A stretch of DNA of 64,000 bases, taken from NCBI RefSeq assembly GCF_048569485.1, contig NC_134358.1, positions 216,662,128 to 216,726,127 on the forward strand. The letters are read 5' to 3'. Of the stretch, positions 34,419-46,825 are shown in pieces (the first letter of the stretch is position 1; the number at the start of each line of letters is the position of its first letter). Position numbers and translations under genes: made by a program. The notes under the pieces are model-generated. The model did not search any database, was not told the origin of the DNA, and was given only the letters and a program-made list of their open reading frames with translations. The DNA comes from Anomaloglossus baeobatrachus (Eukaryota > Chordata > Amphibia > Anura > Aromobatidae).

Positions 34419-37400
34419 TTTCTTCAGCGCTCTATTGGGAGACCCAGACGATTGGGGTATAGCTACTGCCCTCTGGAGGCCACACAAAGCACTACATTAA
34501 AAGTGCAAGGCCCCTCCCCCTCTGGCTATACCCCCCCGTGGTATCACGGGTTCTCCAGTTTTAGCTTTGTGTGCGAAGGAGGTCAGACATTCCATGCATA
34601 GCTCCACAGATTTTAGTCAGCAGTAGCTGCTGACGGTTTCGGATGGAAGAAAAGAGGACACATATAGTGTCCCCAGCATGCTCCCTTCTCACCCCTGGAT
34701 GGTGTTGTAAGGTTGAGGTACCTATTGCTGGTACAGGGCTGGAGCCTGACATGCTGTTTTCCTTCCACATCCCCTGGTAGGGCTCTGTGGAAGTGGGATC
34801 CTGCCGGCCTCTCAGCTCTGATGCCGGGCTCCATCCACAGACCCATTAGAACCTGATGGATTCGGAGCAGGAGTACGATCAGGGACAGGGCCCTGCATCT
34901 TACAGGTACTCTGTGTCCCCGACAGGCACAGACACACTCCGGGCTGGCTGGGTGTTGTAGTGCGCCGGGGACCGCAATGTTGGAGTTAGTGTCCCTACAG
35001 ATTACTGGGGGATGTTTTGTGTATGGGAACGCAGCGCCGACCCCCTCTGGACCGGGCGGCGCTGCTGTGACTTGTGGTGCGCCGGGGATCCGCCGTCCGC
35101 GCTTTTACGGCGGCGGCGGTTATAACTTTAGTCCCCGGCTTTTTGGGCCTAGGACGCCGGCAGCTCCGTTTCGTTCCCGCCCCCACCCTGTCATTCAGGG
35201 TAGGGGAGAGACGCTGTTCGCAAGCAGCGACGAGGGCTGGAGCCTGATTTACATGCTCCAGCCCTCACACTATGCACAGAGGGAAGCAGGCTTCCCGCTC
35301 TTGGCCAGGAACGCCCAGGGCCCGCCCCCCTTCCTCTCTAGAGACGCCGGCAGCCATTACATGCATGCCTGGCTGGAGGAAGGACGCAAGGCTCTGGGAG
35401 ACCTGGACTAGGGGCTATCTGGCGACCACACACCCGCTTTTTAAGCGGGCGGTAAGCGATTTTTCTGTGCTGGTCCCTCTAGTGCCTCACTGTGTGTCAG
35501 TGTACTGGGTACATATATATAGATATTGTATTTCTTGCACTGTGAGGTGCGCTTCTGGCTGCATATCCCAGATCGCTCTGTGGAAGCAGCAACATGTCAT
35601 CCTCAAAACGCAAGGCGGCCAAGGCAAAAAGGGCTGTGTATACTGCGTGTGCTGCATGTGGGGCTAATCTACCAGCAGGCTCTGATGACCCCCATTGTGT
35701 GCAATGCTCCGATCCGGTGCTGCTTCGCCAGCCGGAGTCAGGAGAGGTGGCGACCCAGGCTGAGACGCTTGTAAGTTCTGCCCCGGTGACAGGGACGGAC
35801 TTTGCAGTTTTTGCAGATAATATGTCTGTATCTATGGCAAAAATCCTTGAGACCTTGCAATCTATGCATGGGGCTCAGTCTCTGGGCACGGCGAGGCCTC
35901 TGTCCTCAGGTCCCCCTTACTTGGAATGTATCCAGCCCACAGGGGGGTCCCCGGCTTCACAGGCCGAGGATTATGACTCAGATGATGGCCCCAGCCACCC
36001 TAAGCGAGCTCGCTGGGAAAGACCCTCGACGTCTTCACACTGCTCAGGGTCTCAGCGCAATCAGTCTCCCTGTGATGTGTCTGATGAGAGTGATCAGGAA
36101 TCCACTCCTGGAACCCCTCTCAACCTGGATACCCCGGATGGGGATGCCATGGTAGACGACCTTATCTCAGCCATCAATAGGCTGTTGGATATTTCTCCCC
36201 CAGCCCCTTCAGCAGAAGAGGCGGCTGCGGAGCAGGAAAAGTTTCGTTTCCTTTATCCCAAGCGTAAATTGAGTGCTTTGTTAGATCACTCTGACTTCAG
36301 AGAATCAATCCAGAAGCACGACGCTCACCCAGAAAGGCGTTTCTCTAAACGATCTAAAGATACGCGTTTCCCTTTCCCCCCTGAGGTGGTCAAGCGCTGG
36401 ACACAGTGTCCAAAGGTAGACCCCCCGATTTCCAAACTTGCAGCTAGATCCATAGTTGCAGTGGAGGATGGCGCTTCACTTAAAGATGCCAATGACAGAC
36501 AGATGGACCTTTGGTTAAAATCTGTCTATGAAGCTATAGGCGCGTCGTTTGCTCCGGCATTCGCAGCCGTATGGGCACTCCAGGCTATTTCAGCTGGCTT
36601 AGCAAAAGTGGATGCTATCATGCATCCAGCAGTGCCGCAAGTGGCGCACCTTACCGCGCAGTTGTCGGCGTTTGCGTCTTACGCTATCAAGTCCTAGAAT
36701 CTACCAGTCGCACCTCAATGGCGTCCGCCAATTCGGTAGTTTTGCGCAGAGCCTTGTGGTTAAAGGACTGGAAAGCAGATGCTGGTTCCAAAAAATGTTT
36801 AACCAGTTTGCCTTTGTCTAGAGAGAGACTGTTTGGCGAGCCATTGGCTGACATCATTAAACAGTCCAAGGGTAAAGACTCCTCTTTACCACAACCCAGA
36901 ACACCCAAACCTCAGCAGAAAAAGTGGCAGCAGAGGTTTCAGTCCTTTCGAGGTTCGGGCAAGACACCATTTACCTCGTCCAAAGGGACTCAGAGGACGC
37001 AAAGAAACTCAGATTCGTGGCGGACTCACACACGCCCCAAGAAAGCAAATGGAGGTACCGCTTCCAAAGCGGCTACCTCATGACTTCCAGCCCCCCCCCT
37101 CCGCATCGCCGGTCGGGGGCAGGCTCTCCCGCTTTTCCGGCATTTGGATGTCACAGGTCAAAGACCGGTGGGTGACGGACATTTTGTCTCGCGGGTACAG
37201 AATCGAGTTCAATTCTCGTCCTCCAGCTCGGTTCTTCAGAACCTCCCCACGGCCAGACCGAGCAGATGCTCTGCTGCAGGCGGTGGATTCCCTAAAAGCG
37301 GAAGGAGTGGTTATCCCAGTCCCTCCTCAGGAACAAGGGCAAGGGTTTTACTCCAATCTTTGTGGTTCCAAAAAAGGACGGCTCGTTCCGTCCTGTTCTG

Positions 37401-40400
37401 GACCTAAAACGGCTCAACAAACATGTGCACGCCAGGAGGTTCCGGATGGAAACCCTCCGCTCTGTCATTGCCTCAATGTCCAGAGGAGACTTCCTTGCCT
37501 CAATAGACATCAAGGATGCTTATCTCCACGTGCCAATTGCTACAGAACATCAACGTTTTCTACGTTTTGTGATAGGAGACGACCATTTTCAGTTCGTAGC
37601 TCTTCCATTTGGTCTGGCGACAGCCCCACGGGTCTTCACCAAGGTCATGGCGGCGGTGGTAGCAGTCTTGCACTCTCAGGGTCACTCGGTGATTCCTTAC
37701 CTAGACGACTTATTGGTCAAAGCTCCCTCTCAGGAGGCATGCCAACTCAGCCTGAATGCTACGCTGGAGACTCTACAGTCTTTCGGATGGATCATCAACT
37801 TTCCAAAGTCGATCCTATCACCGACTCAGTCACTAACGTATCTTGGCATGGAGTTTCATACTCTAGCAGCGATAGTGAAGCTTCCGCTGGACAAGCAGCG
37901 GTCACTACAGACAGGGGTGCAATCTCTCCTGCAGGGCCAGTTGCATCCCTTGCGGCGCCTCATGCATTTCCTAGGGAAGATGGTGGCAGCCATGGAAGCA
38001 GTTCCCTTTGCGCAGTTTCATCTGCGCCCACTTCAATGGGACATTCTCCGCCAATGGGACGGGAAGTCAACGTCCCTGGACAGGAAAGTCTCGCTTTCCC
38101 AGACGGCCAAAGACTCTCTACAATGGTGGCTCCTTCCCACATCATTGTCTCAGGGAAGATCCTTCCTGCCCCCATCCTGGGCAGTAGTCACGACAGATGC
38201 GAGTCTGTCAGGGTGGGGAGCAGTATTTCTCCACCACAGGGCTCAGGGGACGTGGACTCCACAGGAGTCCACCCTTCAGATCAATGTTCTGGAGATCAGA
38301 GCAGTGTATCTTGCTCTACTGGCCTTCCAACAGTGGCTGGAAGGAAAGCAGATCCGAATCCAATCGGACAACTCCACAGCGGTGGCATACATCAACCACC
38401 AAGGAGGGACGCGCAGTCGGCAAGCCTTCCAAGAAGTCCGGCGCATTCTAATGTGGGTGGAGGACAGAGCATCCACCATATCCGCGGTTCACATCCCAGG
38501 CGTAGAAAACTGGGAAGCAGACTTCCTCAGTCGCCAGGGCATGGACGCAGGGGAATGGTCCCTTCACCCGGACGTGTTTCAGGAAATCTGTCGCCGCTGG
38601 GGAGTGCCGGACGTCGACCTAATGGCATCCCGGCACAACAACAAGGTCCCGGCATTCATGGCGAGGTCGCGCGATCAAAGAGCTCTGGCGGCAGACGCCT
38701 TGGTTCAAGATTGGTCGCAGTTTCAGCTCCCATACGTGTTTCCGCCTCTGGCGCTCTTGCCCAGAGTGCTACGCAAGATCAGATCCGAGTGCAGCCGCGT
38801 CATACTCGTCGCTCCAGACTGGCCGAGGAGGTCGTGGTATCCGGATCTGTGGCATCTCACGATCGGTCGACCGTGGTCACTGCCAGACCGACCAGACTTA
38901 CTGTCCCAAGGGCCGTTTGTTTTCCATCAGAATTCTGCGGCCCTGAACCTGACTGTGTGGCCATTGAGTCCTGGATCCTAGCATCTGCTGGATTATCTCA
39001 GGGAGTCATTGCCACAATGAGACAAGCTAGAAAGTCGAATTCGGCTAAGATCTACCACAGAACGTGGAAGATTTTCTTGTCCTGGTGCTCTGCTCAGGGA
39101 GTGTCTCCCTGGCCATTTGCATTGCCCAAGTTTCTTTCCTTCCTGCAATCGGGGTTAGAAAAGGGCTTGTCGCTCAGTTCCCTTAAAGGGCAAGTTTCGG
39201 CACTATCCGTGTTTTTTCAGAAGCGTCTAGCACGTCTTCCTAAGGTGCGCACGTTCCTGCAGGGGGTCTGTCATATTGTGCCCCCGTACAAGCGACCGTT
39301 AGATCCATGGGATCTGAACAGGGTACTAGTTGCTCTCCAGAAGCCGCCCTTCGAGCCTCTGAAGGAAGTTTCCTTTTCTCGGCTGTCGCAGAAAGTGGCG
39401 TTTCTTGTTGCAATCACATCGCTTCGGCGAGTGTCTGAGCTGGCAGCTCTGTCATCTAAGGCTCCCTTCCTGGTGTTCCACCAGGACAAGGTTGTGCTGC
39501 GCCCCATTCCGGAGTTTCTCCCTAAGGTCGTATCCTCTTTTCATCTTAATCAGGATATTTCCTTGCCTTCTTTTTGCCCTCATCCGGTTCACCGGTATGA
39601 AAAGGCCTTACGTTTGCTAGATCTGGTGAGAGCACTCAGAATCTACATTTCCCGCACGGCGCCCATACGCCGTGCCGATGCACTTTTCGTCCTTGTCGCT
39701 GGTCCGCGCAAGGGGTTGCAGGCTTCTAAAGCCACCCTGGCTCGATGGATCAAAGAACCAATTCTAGAGGCCTACCGTTCTGCGGGGCTTCCGGTTCCTT
39801 CGGGGCTAAAAGCCCACTCCACCAGAGCCGTGGGTGCGTCCTGGGCATTACGTCACCAGGCTTCGGCTCAACAGGTGTGCCAGGCAGCTACCTGGTCCAG
39901 TCTGCACACTTTCACCAAGCATTATCAGGTGCATACCTATGCTTCGGCGGATGCCAGCTTAGGTAGAAGAGTCCTGCAGGCGGCAGTGACACCCCCGTAG
40001 GGGAGGGCTGTTTTGCAGCTCTAACATGAGGTATTTATTTACCCACCCAGGGACAGCTTTTGGACGTCCCAATCGTCTGGGTCTCCCAATAGAGCGCTGA
40101 AGAAGAAGGGAATTTTGTTACTTACCGTAAATTCCTTTTCTTCTAGCTCTTATTGGGAGACCCAGCACCCGCCCTGTTGTCCTTCGGGATGTTTTTTTGT
40201 TGTTTGCGGGTACACATGTTGTTCATGTTGAACGGTTTTTCAGTTCTCCGATGTTATTCGGAGTTAATTTGTTTAAACCAGTTATTGGCTTCCTCCTTCT
40301 TGCTTTGGCACTAAAACTGGAGAACCCGTGATACCACGGGGGGGTATAGCCAGAGGGGGAGGGGCCTTGCACTTTTAATGTAGTGCTTTGTGTGGCCTCC

Positions 40401-40488
40401 AGAGGGCAGTAGCTATACCCCAATCGTCTGGGTCTCCCAATAAGAGCTAGAAGAAAAGGAATTTACGGTAAGTAACAAAATTCCCTTC
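34419..40488 (+). mobile_element. DIRS-type retrotransposon, copy B, separate subfamily, nearly whole
   Basis: The left terminus TTCTTCAGCGCTCTATTGGG differs from copies A, C, D and E (TTCTTTGTCGCTCC), and the internal complementary region (about 40065-40185) carries the matching change, so termini and internal region have co-evolved. Parts: gag about 35.6-37.1 kb, beginning MSSSKRKAAKAKRAVYTA with a C-x2-C...H-C-x2-C motif; reverse transcriptase about 37.1-38.0 kb with YLDDLLVKA near 37700; RNase H about 38.2-38.5 kb with [13 protein letters not shown]; tyrosine recombinase about 39.0-40.0 kb with R ([11 protein letters not shown]), H-x-x-R (AHSTRA) and KHYQ. It is broken, with about two or three breaks. 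Young to middle-aged. Confidence 0.94.
39015..40000 (+). CDS. DIRS copy B tyrosine recombinase domain
   Basis: Phage-integrase-like recombinase that joins the circular DIRS DNA into the target without target duplication. An N-terminal core-binding part (KIYHRTWKIFLSWCS) is followed by the catalytic domain with R in [10 protein letters not shown], the AHSTRA box and the tyrosine in FTKHYQ, ending near LQAAVTPP. The reading frame stays open upstream over the RT/RNase H region, so its start cannot be set from sequence. Active-site residues are all present. Confidence 0.85.
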
Positions 40489-40727
40489 ATCTCCATAGTG
40501 GAGAGACGGGATTTCCGCAGGTAAATCCGCAGGAATAATTGACATGCAGTTATGTGCGGCTGTGGGACATCCGCAGCATGGACACACACTCCCCATGTCC
40601 CATAGGATAACATGGGGAGTGTCTGTACTTGCTGAAACCTGCGGATTTATCTGGAAAATCCAGATAAATCTGCAGGGGTTTCTGCGGCAAAATCGCAGCA
40701 GCAAGCTCCCGTGGGCACATAGCCTTA

Positions 40728-41165
40728 TACCGATCGCAGCAGTTGGGGGAATTGGTAGAGGGATTGCGCTTCCTCTCCACTCCGATTTGGTATGCACACG
40801 ATGTAATCGTGAGCGCCCGATCGTCGCCATGGTGATCTGAGGTCATGACGACCTCAGGGTCACCTGACTACGGGAGGCCTCATTTTCGCATTTGGCTTTC
40901 TTGTTCCTCACTGAACAATGAGTTAGCTGAGAATCCATCAGTGAGCTCATTCTGGCAGCATATTGGGACAAGTTCTAATTGTAACTGTAACTTTTTTTTT
41001 TTTTTTTTTTAAGTTCAGCTGATTTATGACCACAGACCAAATCAAAGTTGAGTGTGCAGGCAAAGAGCCAAGCGGTGCAAATTGTTTACAAAAACCAAAT
41101 TGCGGCAAGAAGCATTGAGGTTCTATTCACACCCCATACCCACCTGCAGAGGATATATGCATACA
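40728..41165. other. Continuation of the TTAA-type element, then undefined sequence
   Basis: After the MITE the interrupted element resumes (ACCGATCGCAGCAGTTGGGG) with a CCATGGTGATCTGAGGTCAT region; its right terminus is not recognisable. A T-tract lies at 40990-41012. No gene seen. Confidence 0.4.
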
Positions 41166-41171
41166 TACATA

Positions 41172-41290
41172 TTCATTCATTCATTCATTCATTCATTCAT
41201 TCATTCATTCATTCATTCATTCATTCATTCATTCATTCATTCATTCATTCATTCATTCATTCATTCATTCATTCATTCATTCATTCATTC
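41172..41290. repeat. (ATTC)n microsatellite, about 30 units
   Basis: An almost perfect ATTC/TTCA tetranucleotide run of about 119 bases. The repeated SFIH reading frame through it is an artefact. Confidence 0.97.
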
Positions 41291-41557
41291 CACTGCAGGA
41301 ATGAATGGAGCAGTGGTACCTTCAGTCTTTTGAAGGAAATGGCCATTTGTCTAATGGATGGATATGGGGAATATTCCAGACAGATGCACTCTGGAAACTT
41401 TCTCTGCTCAGGGTGCAAAAGCCCAAATGGCAAATAATCCTTTAGGTAATATTACTGTGGAACAGAGAAGCGCAATAGGGTCTTACCCGGTAGGGAAATT
41501 AATAGACAAAATTAAGGCACACTCACCTATTTTGGTTGACCGTCACAACATCTTTAA

Positions 41558-42782
41558 CCCCTTTATGACCGCGGGCAGTAATTTTACGTCCTAGCGGTCA
41601 TGTTACTGCCCGCGGTCTGCCACCGGCAGCATGCCGCGATCGGCACACATCTCAGCTGATTTTCACAGCTGAGGTGGGCCTGCTAGGCATGAGAAGAATC
41701 GTTATCTGCTTGTGCCATTTAACCCCTTAAATGGCGCTGTCAATGTGACAGTGCCATTATAATCGCGATCACAGTAAACTTTTACTTACTGCCCGATACC
41801 GGAAGTCACGTGATCATGTGACTTCTGGTGGTTGTGATGGTAGCACAGGGTCATGTGATGACTCTTGTGCTAGACATGAACTACTTTCAGTTTCACTCGA
41901 CCCGGAGCCCAGTGAAGCAGAAAGTGAGCGTATCTGCTGTTTAAAGCTGTATAGCTGTGATCAGCAGATAGGGCAGACGAATCGAATTGCTGATCGCTAT
42001 AGCCCCCTAGGGGGACTAGTAAAATAAAAAAAAGTTTTAAAAAAAAACCCTAAAAGTCCAAATCACCCCCCTTTCGCCCCATTGAAAATTAAAGGGTTAT
42101 AAAAAATAAATATACACACGTGGTATCGCTGCGTTCAGAAAGGCCCGATCTATCAAAATATGAAAAATTATTCTGATCAATAAGCGGCATAGCGGCAAAA
42201 AAACAAACGCCAAAATTACGTTTTTTTGTCGCCACAACTTTTGCGCAAAATGCAATAACAGGCGATCAAAACGTAGCATCTGTGCAAAAATGGTATCCTT
42301 AGAAATGTCAGCTCGAGACGCAAAAAATAAGCAGTCACTGAGTCATAGATCACAAAAAATGAGAATGCTACGGGTCAAGGAATATGGCATAAAACGTGCG
42401 CGACTTTTTTCGGACAAACGTCAGATTTTTTTTTTTTCAACCCCTTATATAAAAGTAAACCTATACATGTTTGGTGTCTGCAAACTTGCACTGACCTGAG
42501 GCATCACACCCACACATCAGTTTTACCATATAGTGAACACTGAATAAAATATCTAAAAAAAATAATAGTGGTATCACACTTATTTTTTTGCAGTTTTTCT
42601 GCATTTGGAATTTTTTTTTTTGCAGTGTTCCAGTACACTATATGGTAAAACTTATGGTTTTATTTAAGTACAGCTTGTTCTGCAAAAAAATGAGCCCTCA
42701 CATGACCATATTGACTGAAAAATAAAAGTTACGTCTCTCAGAAGAATGGCAAAAACAGAAAAATCGGCCCGTCGTAAAGGGT
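41558..42782. mobile_element. TTAA-target non-autonomous DNA transposon inside the Penelope-like element
   Basis: TTAA flanks (41554-41557, 42783-42786) and inverted ends CCCCTTTATGACCGCGGGC / CCCGTCGTAAAGGGT. 1.2 kb, no transposase. The TTAA target points to piggyBac- or Kolobok-type mobilisation. Confidence 0.72.
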
Positions 42783-43751
42783 TTAAACATGTGCAGTAAA
42801 GGTATCAGCCACAGCCCCAAAGTGTAAGATGTAGCCTTTTTTTACCATTTATCCAAGGTACATAAGTCTGCAAAATCCCCCTGGGAGACCCATTATTTCT
42901 GGGATTGATTCCCTTATATCGAATTTAGCTGCCTACGTAGACCAAATCATGCAACCCCATGTTATGGACCTGACCAGTTATCGTAGAGATTCCTCTCACC
43001 TTATTAATATAGTGAAGGATATTACTTGGAGATTTCTTTTTATTTTTATCTATGGATGTATCATATTTATATTCAAATATTCAACATGATCTCGGACTTT
43101 TTTGTTTTGTAAAGCATGACACTAGGGTCTCCTATTATACAAAGATTTTCTGATAAAGGGCGTGTAATTCATTTTATATAATTTCTTTACTTTCCTGGAT
43201 AACTATACATCAGCGCCTTGATACAGCGTTGGGATCCAGGGTAGCACACACTTTTGCAAATTTGTTTCTGGGTATTTTTGAAATGCTATACATCCAAAAC
43301 TCTTGTTCAGTAACAGCATCATAGTATATAATTTTTTTTTATACACTATCTCATTATTTGGGATGACAAGGAGAAGAATGTGAACTCTTTTCTAAATAAT
43401 ACATAATGATTGGGGTCTGGCGTTTACACCGGTAATACAAAAAACGGAGATTGATTTCCTTGACCTAACCTTATCTCATAAAGACAATAAAATGTCCACT
43501 AAAACTTTCTTCAAAAAGGTCGATGTGAATGGATATATATACACTTCACCAGTGCCCACTATGATAAATGGTTATGTAATATCCCTCTTAACCAATACAA
43601 AAGAATATGGAGAAATTGTACCCATCATATTGATGTTAGAAAATAAGTTGCTGTGTTACAAACACGATTTATAGAAATGAAATACCCTAATTTTCTTTAA
43701 AAAAAAAAAAAAAAAGCCTACTGTGCAACCAAAAATTTAAAACAAGAAGAT

Positions 43752-44220
43752 TTGATAAAGATCAAGGAATCCTCCACCCCTGCTAATCACAATACAAATT
43801 TTTCGTCCAACTTTATCACCACATATAGTAGTGACCAATGTAGCGATTCAAAATCTCCTGGGAAAAACTGGAACATATTGCTAAACGACCCCGTTCTGAG
43901 ATGCTCTAACTTCTCGCCCAGGGATCACTTTCAGACTGGCACCAGCTTTATAAGAAAATATAGTGGCTCCCATTTACATACTGCGACTCATAATCTGTTT
44001 ACTTCTGCCTCCTCAGACAAGTGCTTAGCGAAAAACTGCTTGTGTTGTAAGATTCTTCAACATAAAAGACTGACTTTTTGCTCATCTAGAGGATCGAAAA
44101 CCTCTTTATCAAAAGCCATCTCACATGCCAATCTGACTGCGGTTTATCTTATTGACTGTAATTGTAGAAAACTATGTGGGGAGAACAACACAAGCACTCC
44201 ATGATGGGATTAACTCCCAC
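43752..44220 (+). pseudogene. Penelope-like GIY-YIG endonuclease region, truncated by DIRS C
   Basis: An open stretch of 150 codons carries ICLVKNSQ-like cysteine spacing: CLAKNCLCCKIL, then AISHANLTAVYLIDCNCRKL, the segment preceding the GIY-YIG core. A frame change near 44185 and the DIRS insertion at 44241 end it. Penelope-like elements use this endonuclease to nick the target for reverse transcription. Confidence 0.6.
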
Positions 44221-45334
44221 AGGTATAACATCAAAATGTTTTTCTTTGTCGCTCCATTGGGAGACCCAGACAATTGGGTGTATAGCTTCTGCCTCCGGAG
44301 GCCACACAAAGTATTACACTTAAAAGTGTAAAGCCCCTCCCCTTCTGCTATACACCCCCCCGTGCCTCACGGGCTCCTCAGTTTTTATGCTTTGTGCGAA
44401 GGAGGCTGGACATCCACGCATAGCTCCAGCATCTTAGTCAGCAGCAGCTGCTGACTATGTCGGATGGGGGGAGGGGAGGGAAAAGAGGGCCCTAACAGGG
44501 CCCCCAGCATGCTCCCTTCTCACCCCACTCTGGTCGGCGGTGCTGTTAAGGTTGAGGTACCCATTGCGGGTACATAGGCAGGAGCCACATGCTGTTTTCC
44601 TTCCCCATCCCTTAATGGGCTCTGGGTGAAGTGGGATCCTAATTGGTCTCCAGGCACTGGGACCGTGCTCCCTCCGCAGCCCCTGGGGAATCTGCTGGAC
44701 AGGAGCGGGTATCGTCAGGGACAAGGCCCTGCTACTGTGAGGTACTCTGTGTCCCCTTGGGGGACCGCGCATGGAGCGCTTGTGCCATACACACTGCAGC
44801 ACTGCTGGGTGTGTTAGTGCGCCGGGGACTACCGCGCCGACCGCGCTTATTTGCCGGCCGCGCTTATAACTTTTAGTCCCCGGCTTTTGCGGCCTAGTAT
44901 CGCATATTCCCGCCCCCAGGCCTGCCAGTCAGGGGAAGGGCGGGACGCTGCACAGGACGTCAGCGCTGAGGGCTGGAGCATACTTTGTATCCTCCTCCCC
45001 CCCTCACTCAGCACAGTGGGGCATCAGATTCCCGCACTTTCTAGGGCACGCCCACGGGCCCCCTCCTCCCCACAGAACGCCGGCAGCCATTCCTGTCAGC
45101 ACTTATGACGCTGGAGAGGAGAGACAACACGGCTCTGGGAGGCCCAGGCAGGGAATCTGGTGATCACACAACCGCTTTGAGCGGTCGGTAAGCAGCACCT
45201 GTGGTGCTGGCCCCACTGAGTGCCGAAGTGTACATGTATATATATGCTTATATGCTATACATTTACACTGTACGGTCGCACTGTTGATTTTTGGCTATAT
45301 ACCCTCCTGGATTGTACTCAGAGGAGACAACAGC

Positions 45335-46825
45335 ATGTCGTCCGCAAAAAGCAAGGGTGCCAAAGCACAGGCTTACTTTGCAACCTGTACCTCATGTGCG
45401 GCTATACTACCGGCAGGTTCCACCGATCCTCATTGTGTGCAATGCTCGGCCCCTGTGGCACTTACTCAGCCGGAGCCTCTGTTACTGGTGGCCCAGGTGG
45501 AACCACCTGCTACCACTGTCCAGGTGACAGGGACGGAGTTTGCAGTATTTGCTGACAAACTGTCTGAGAGTATGGATAAATGGTCTGCTAAGATACTAGA
45601 AGCCTTACAGTCCAGACCGGTGACTCAGGCCCCGGGCAATGTTGAATCATTGACCCCAGGCCCCCCTCAGTTGGAGCAGCAAAGTGCTCCTGGGGTGACC
45701 CATAGGTCCCAGGGTGAGGTCTCTGACACGGACCGCAGTCCCAGGCCGCCTAAGCGGGCTCGCTGGGAAATTCCCTCGACTTCACACTGTTCAGGGTCTC
45801 AGCAGGAGGACTCTCTGGATGATGAAGCGGAGGTAGCAGATCAGGATTCTGATCCTGAGGCCGCTCTCAACCTAGATACACCTGAAGGTGACGCCATAGT
45901 GAATGACCTTATAGCGACCATCAATCAGGTGTTGGATATTTCTCCCCCAGCTCCTCCAATTGAGGAGTCAGCTTCTCAGCAGGAGAAATTCCGTTTCAGG
46001 TTTCCCAAGCGTACATTGAGTACGTTTCTGGATCACTCTGACTTCAGAGAGGCAGTCCAGAAACACCGAGCTTGTCCAGATAAGCGTTTTTCCAAGCGAC
46101 TTAAGGATACACGTTATCCCTTCCCCCCTGACGTGGTCAAGGGCTGGGCTCAGTGTCCCAAGGTGGATCCTCCAGTCTCCAGACTGGCGGCTAGATCCAT
46201 AGTTGCAGTGGAAGATGGGGCTTCACTCAAAGATGCCACTGACAGACAGATGGAGCTCTGGTTGAAATCCATCTATGAAGCTATCGGCGCGTCTTTTGCT
46301 CCAGCATTCGCAGCCGTATGGGCACTCCAAGCTATCTCAGCTTGTCGTGCGCAGATTAATGCAGTCACACGTACGTCTGCTCCGCAAGTGGTGTCCTTAA
46401 CCTCTCAGGCGTCGGCGTTTGCGTCCTACGCCATTAATGCTGTCCTGGACTCTGCGAGCCGTACGGCGGTAGCATCCGCCAATTCGGTGGCAGTCCGCAG
46501 GGCCATGTGGCTACGTGAATGGAAGGCAGACTCTGCTTCCAAAAAGTTCTTAACCGGTTTGCCATTTTCTGGCGACCGCCTGTTTGGTGAGCGATTGGAT
46601 GAAATCATTAAACAATCCAAGGGAAAGGACTCATCCTTACCCCAGTCCAAACCAAACAGACCTCAACCACGGAAGGTACAATCGAGGTTTCGGTCCGCGG
46701 GCAGGTCTCAATTCTCCTCCTCCAAAAGGCCTCAGAAGGATCAGAGGAACGCCGATTCATGGCGGTCTAAGTCACGTCCAAAAAAGACCGCCGGAGGAAC
46801 CGCTCCCAAAGCGGCCTCCTCATGA
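45335..46825 (+). CDS. DIRS copy C gag-like protein, 496 aa, open
   Basis: Starts MSSAKSKGAKAQAYFATCTS at the ATG following GACAACAGC. Residues 18-43 form a C-x2-C ... H-C-x2-C cluster (CTSC, HCVQC), probably zinc-binding. A long acidic, Ser/Pro-rich middle has KRARWEIPSTS; the conserved second half contains FRFRFPKRT, DTRYPFPPDVVKGWAQCP and SIYEAIGASFAPAFAAVWAL; the tail is basic. Its end overlaps the reverse transcriptase frame. The putative role is packaging of the element RNA, by family analogy. Confidence 0.8.
   Translation: MSSAKSKGAKAQAYFATCTSCAAILPAGSTDPHCVQCSAPVALTQPEPLLLVAQVEPPATTVQVTGTEFAVFADKLSESMDKWSAKILEALQSRPVTQAPGNVESLTPGPPQLEQQSAPGVTHRSQGEVSDTDRSPRPPKRARWEIPSTSHCSGSQQEDSLDDEAEVADQDSDPEAALNLDTPEGDAIVNDLIATINQVLDISPPAPPIEESASQQEKFRFRFPKRTLSTFLDHSDFREAVQKHRACPDKRFSKRLKDTRYPFPPDVVKGWAQCPKVDPPVSRLAARSIVAVEDGASLKDATDRQMELWLKSIYEAIGASFAPAFAAVWALQAISACRAQINAVTRTSAPQVVSLTSQASAFASYAINAVLDSASRTAVASANSVAVRRAMWLREWKADSASKKFLTGLPFSGDRLFGERLDEIIKQSKGKDSSLPQSKPNRPQPRKVQSRFRSAGRSQFSSSKRPQKDQRNADSWRSKSRPKKTAGGTAPKAASS

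Larger units (their letters stand above)
33995..40724. mobile_element. Harbinger-like MITE (660 bp) split by DIRS copy B
   Basis: Starts GGTTATGTGCCCACGG and ends CCGTGGGCACATAGCC, with TTA at 33992-33994 and 40725-40727. The MITE sequence is 33995-34418 plus 40489-40724, rich in GCGGATWT/ATCCGC blocks. DIRS copy B occupies 34419-40488. Same family as 1367-1797. Confidence 0.85.

Noticed and set aside
37960-38479. Minus-strand open frames within the DIRS elements
   Set aside because: They recur only as shadows of the RT/RNase H and recombinase frames and show no domain.
41048-41437. Frames encoding long SFIH repeats
   Set aside because: Translation of the ATTC microsatellite.
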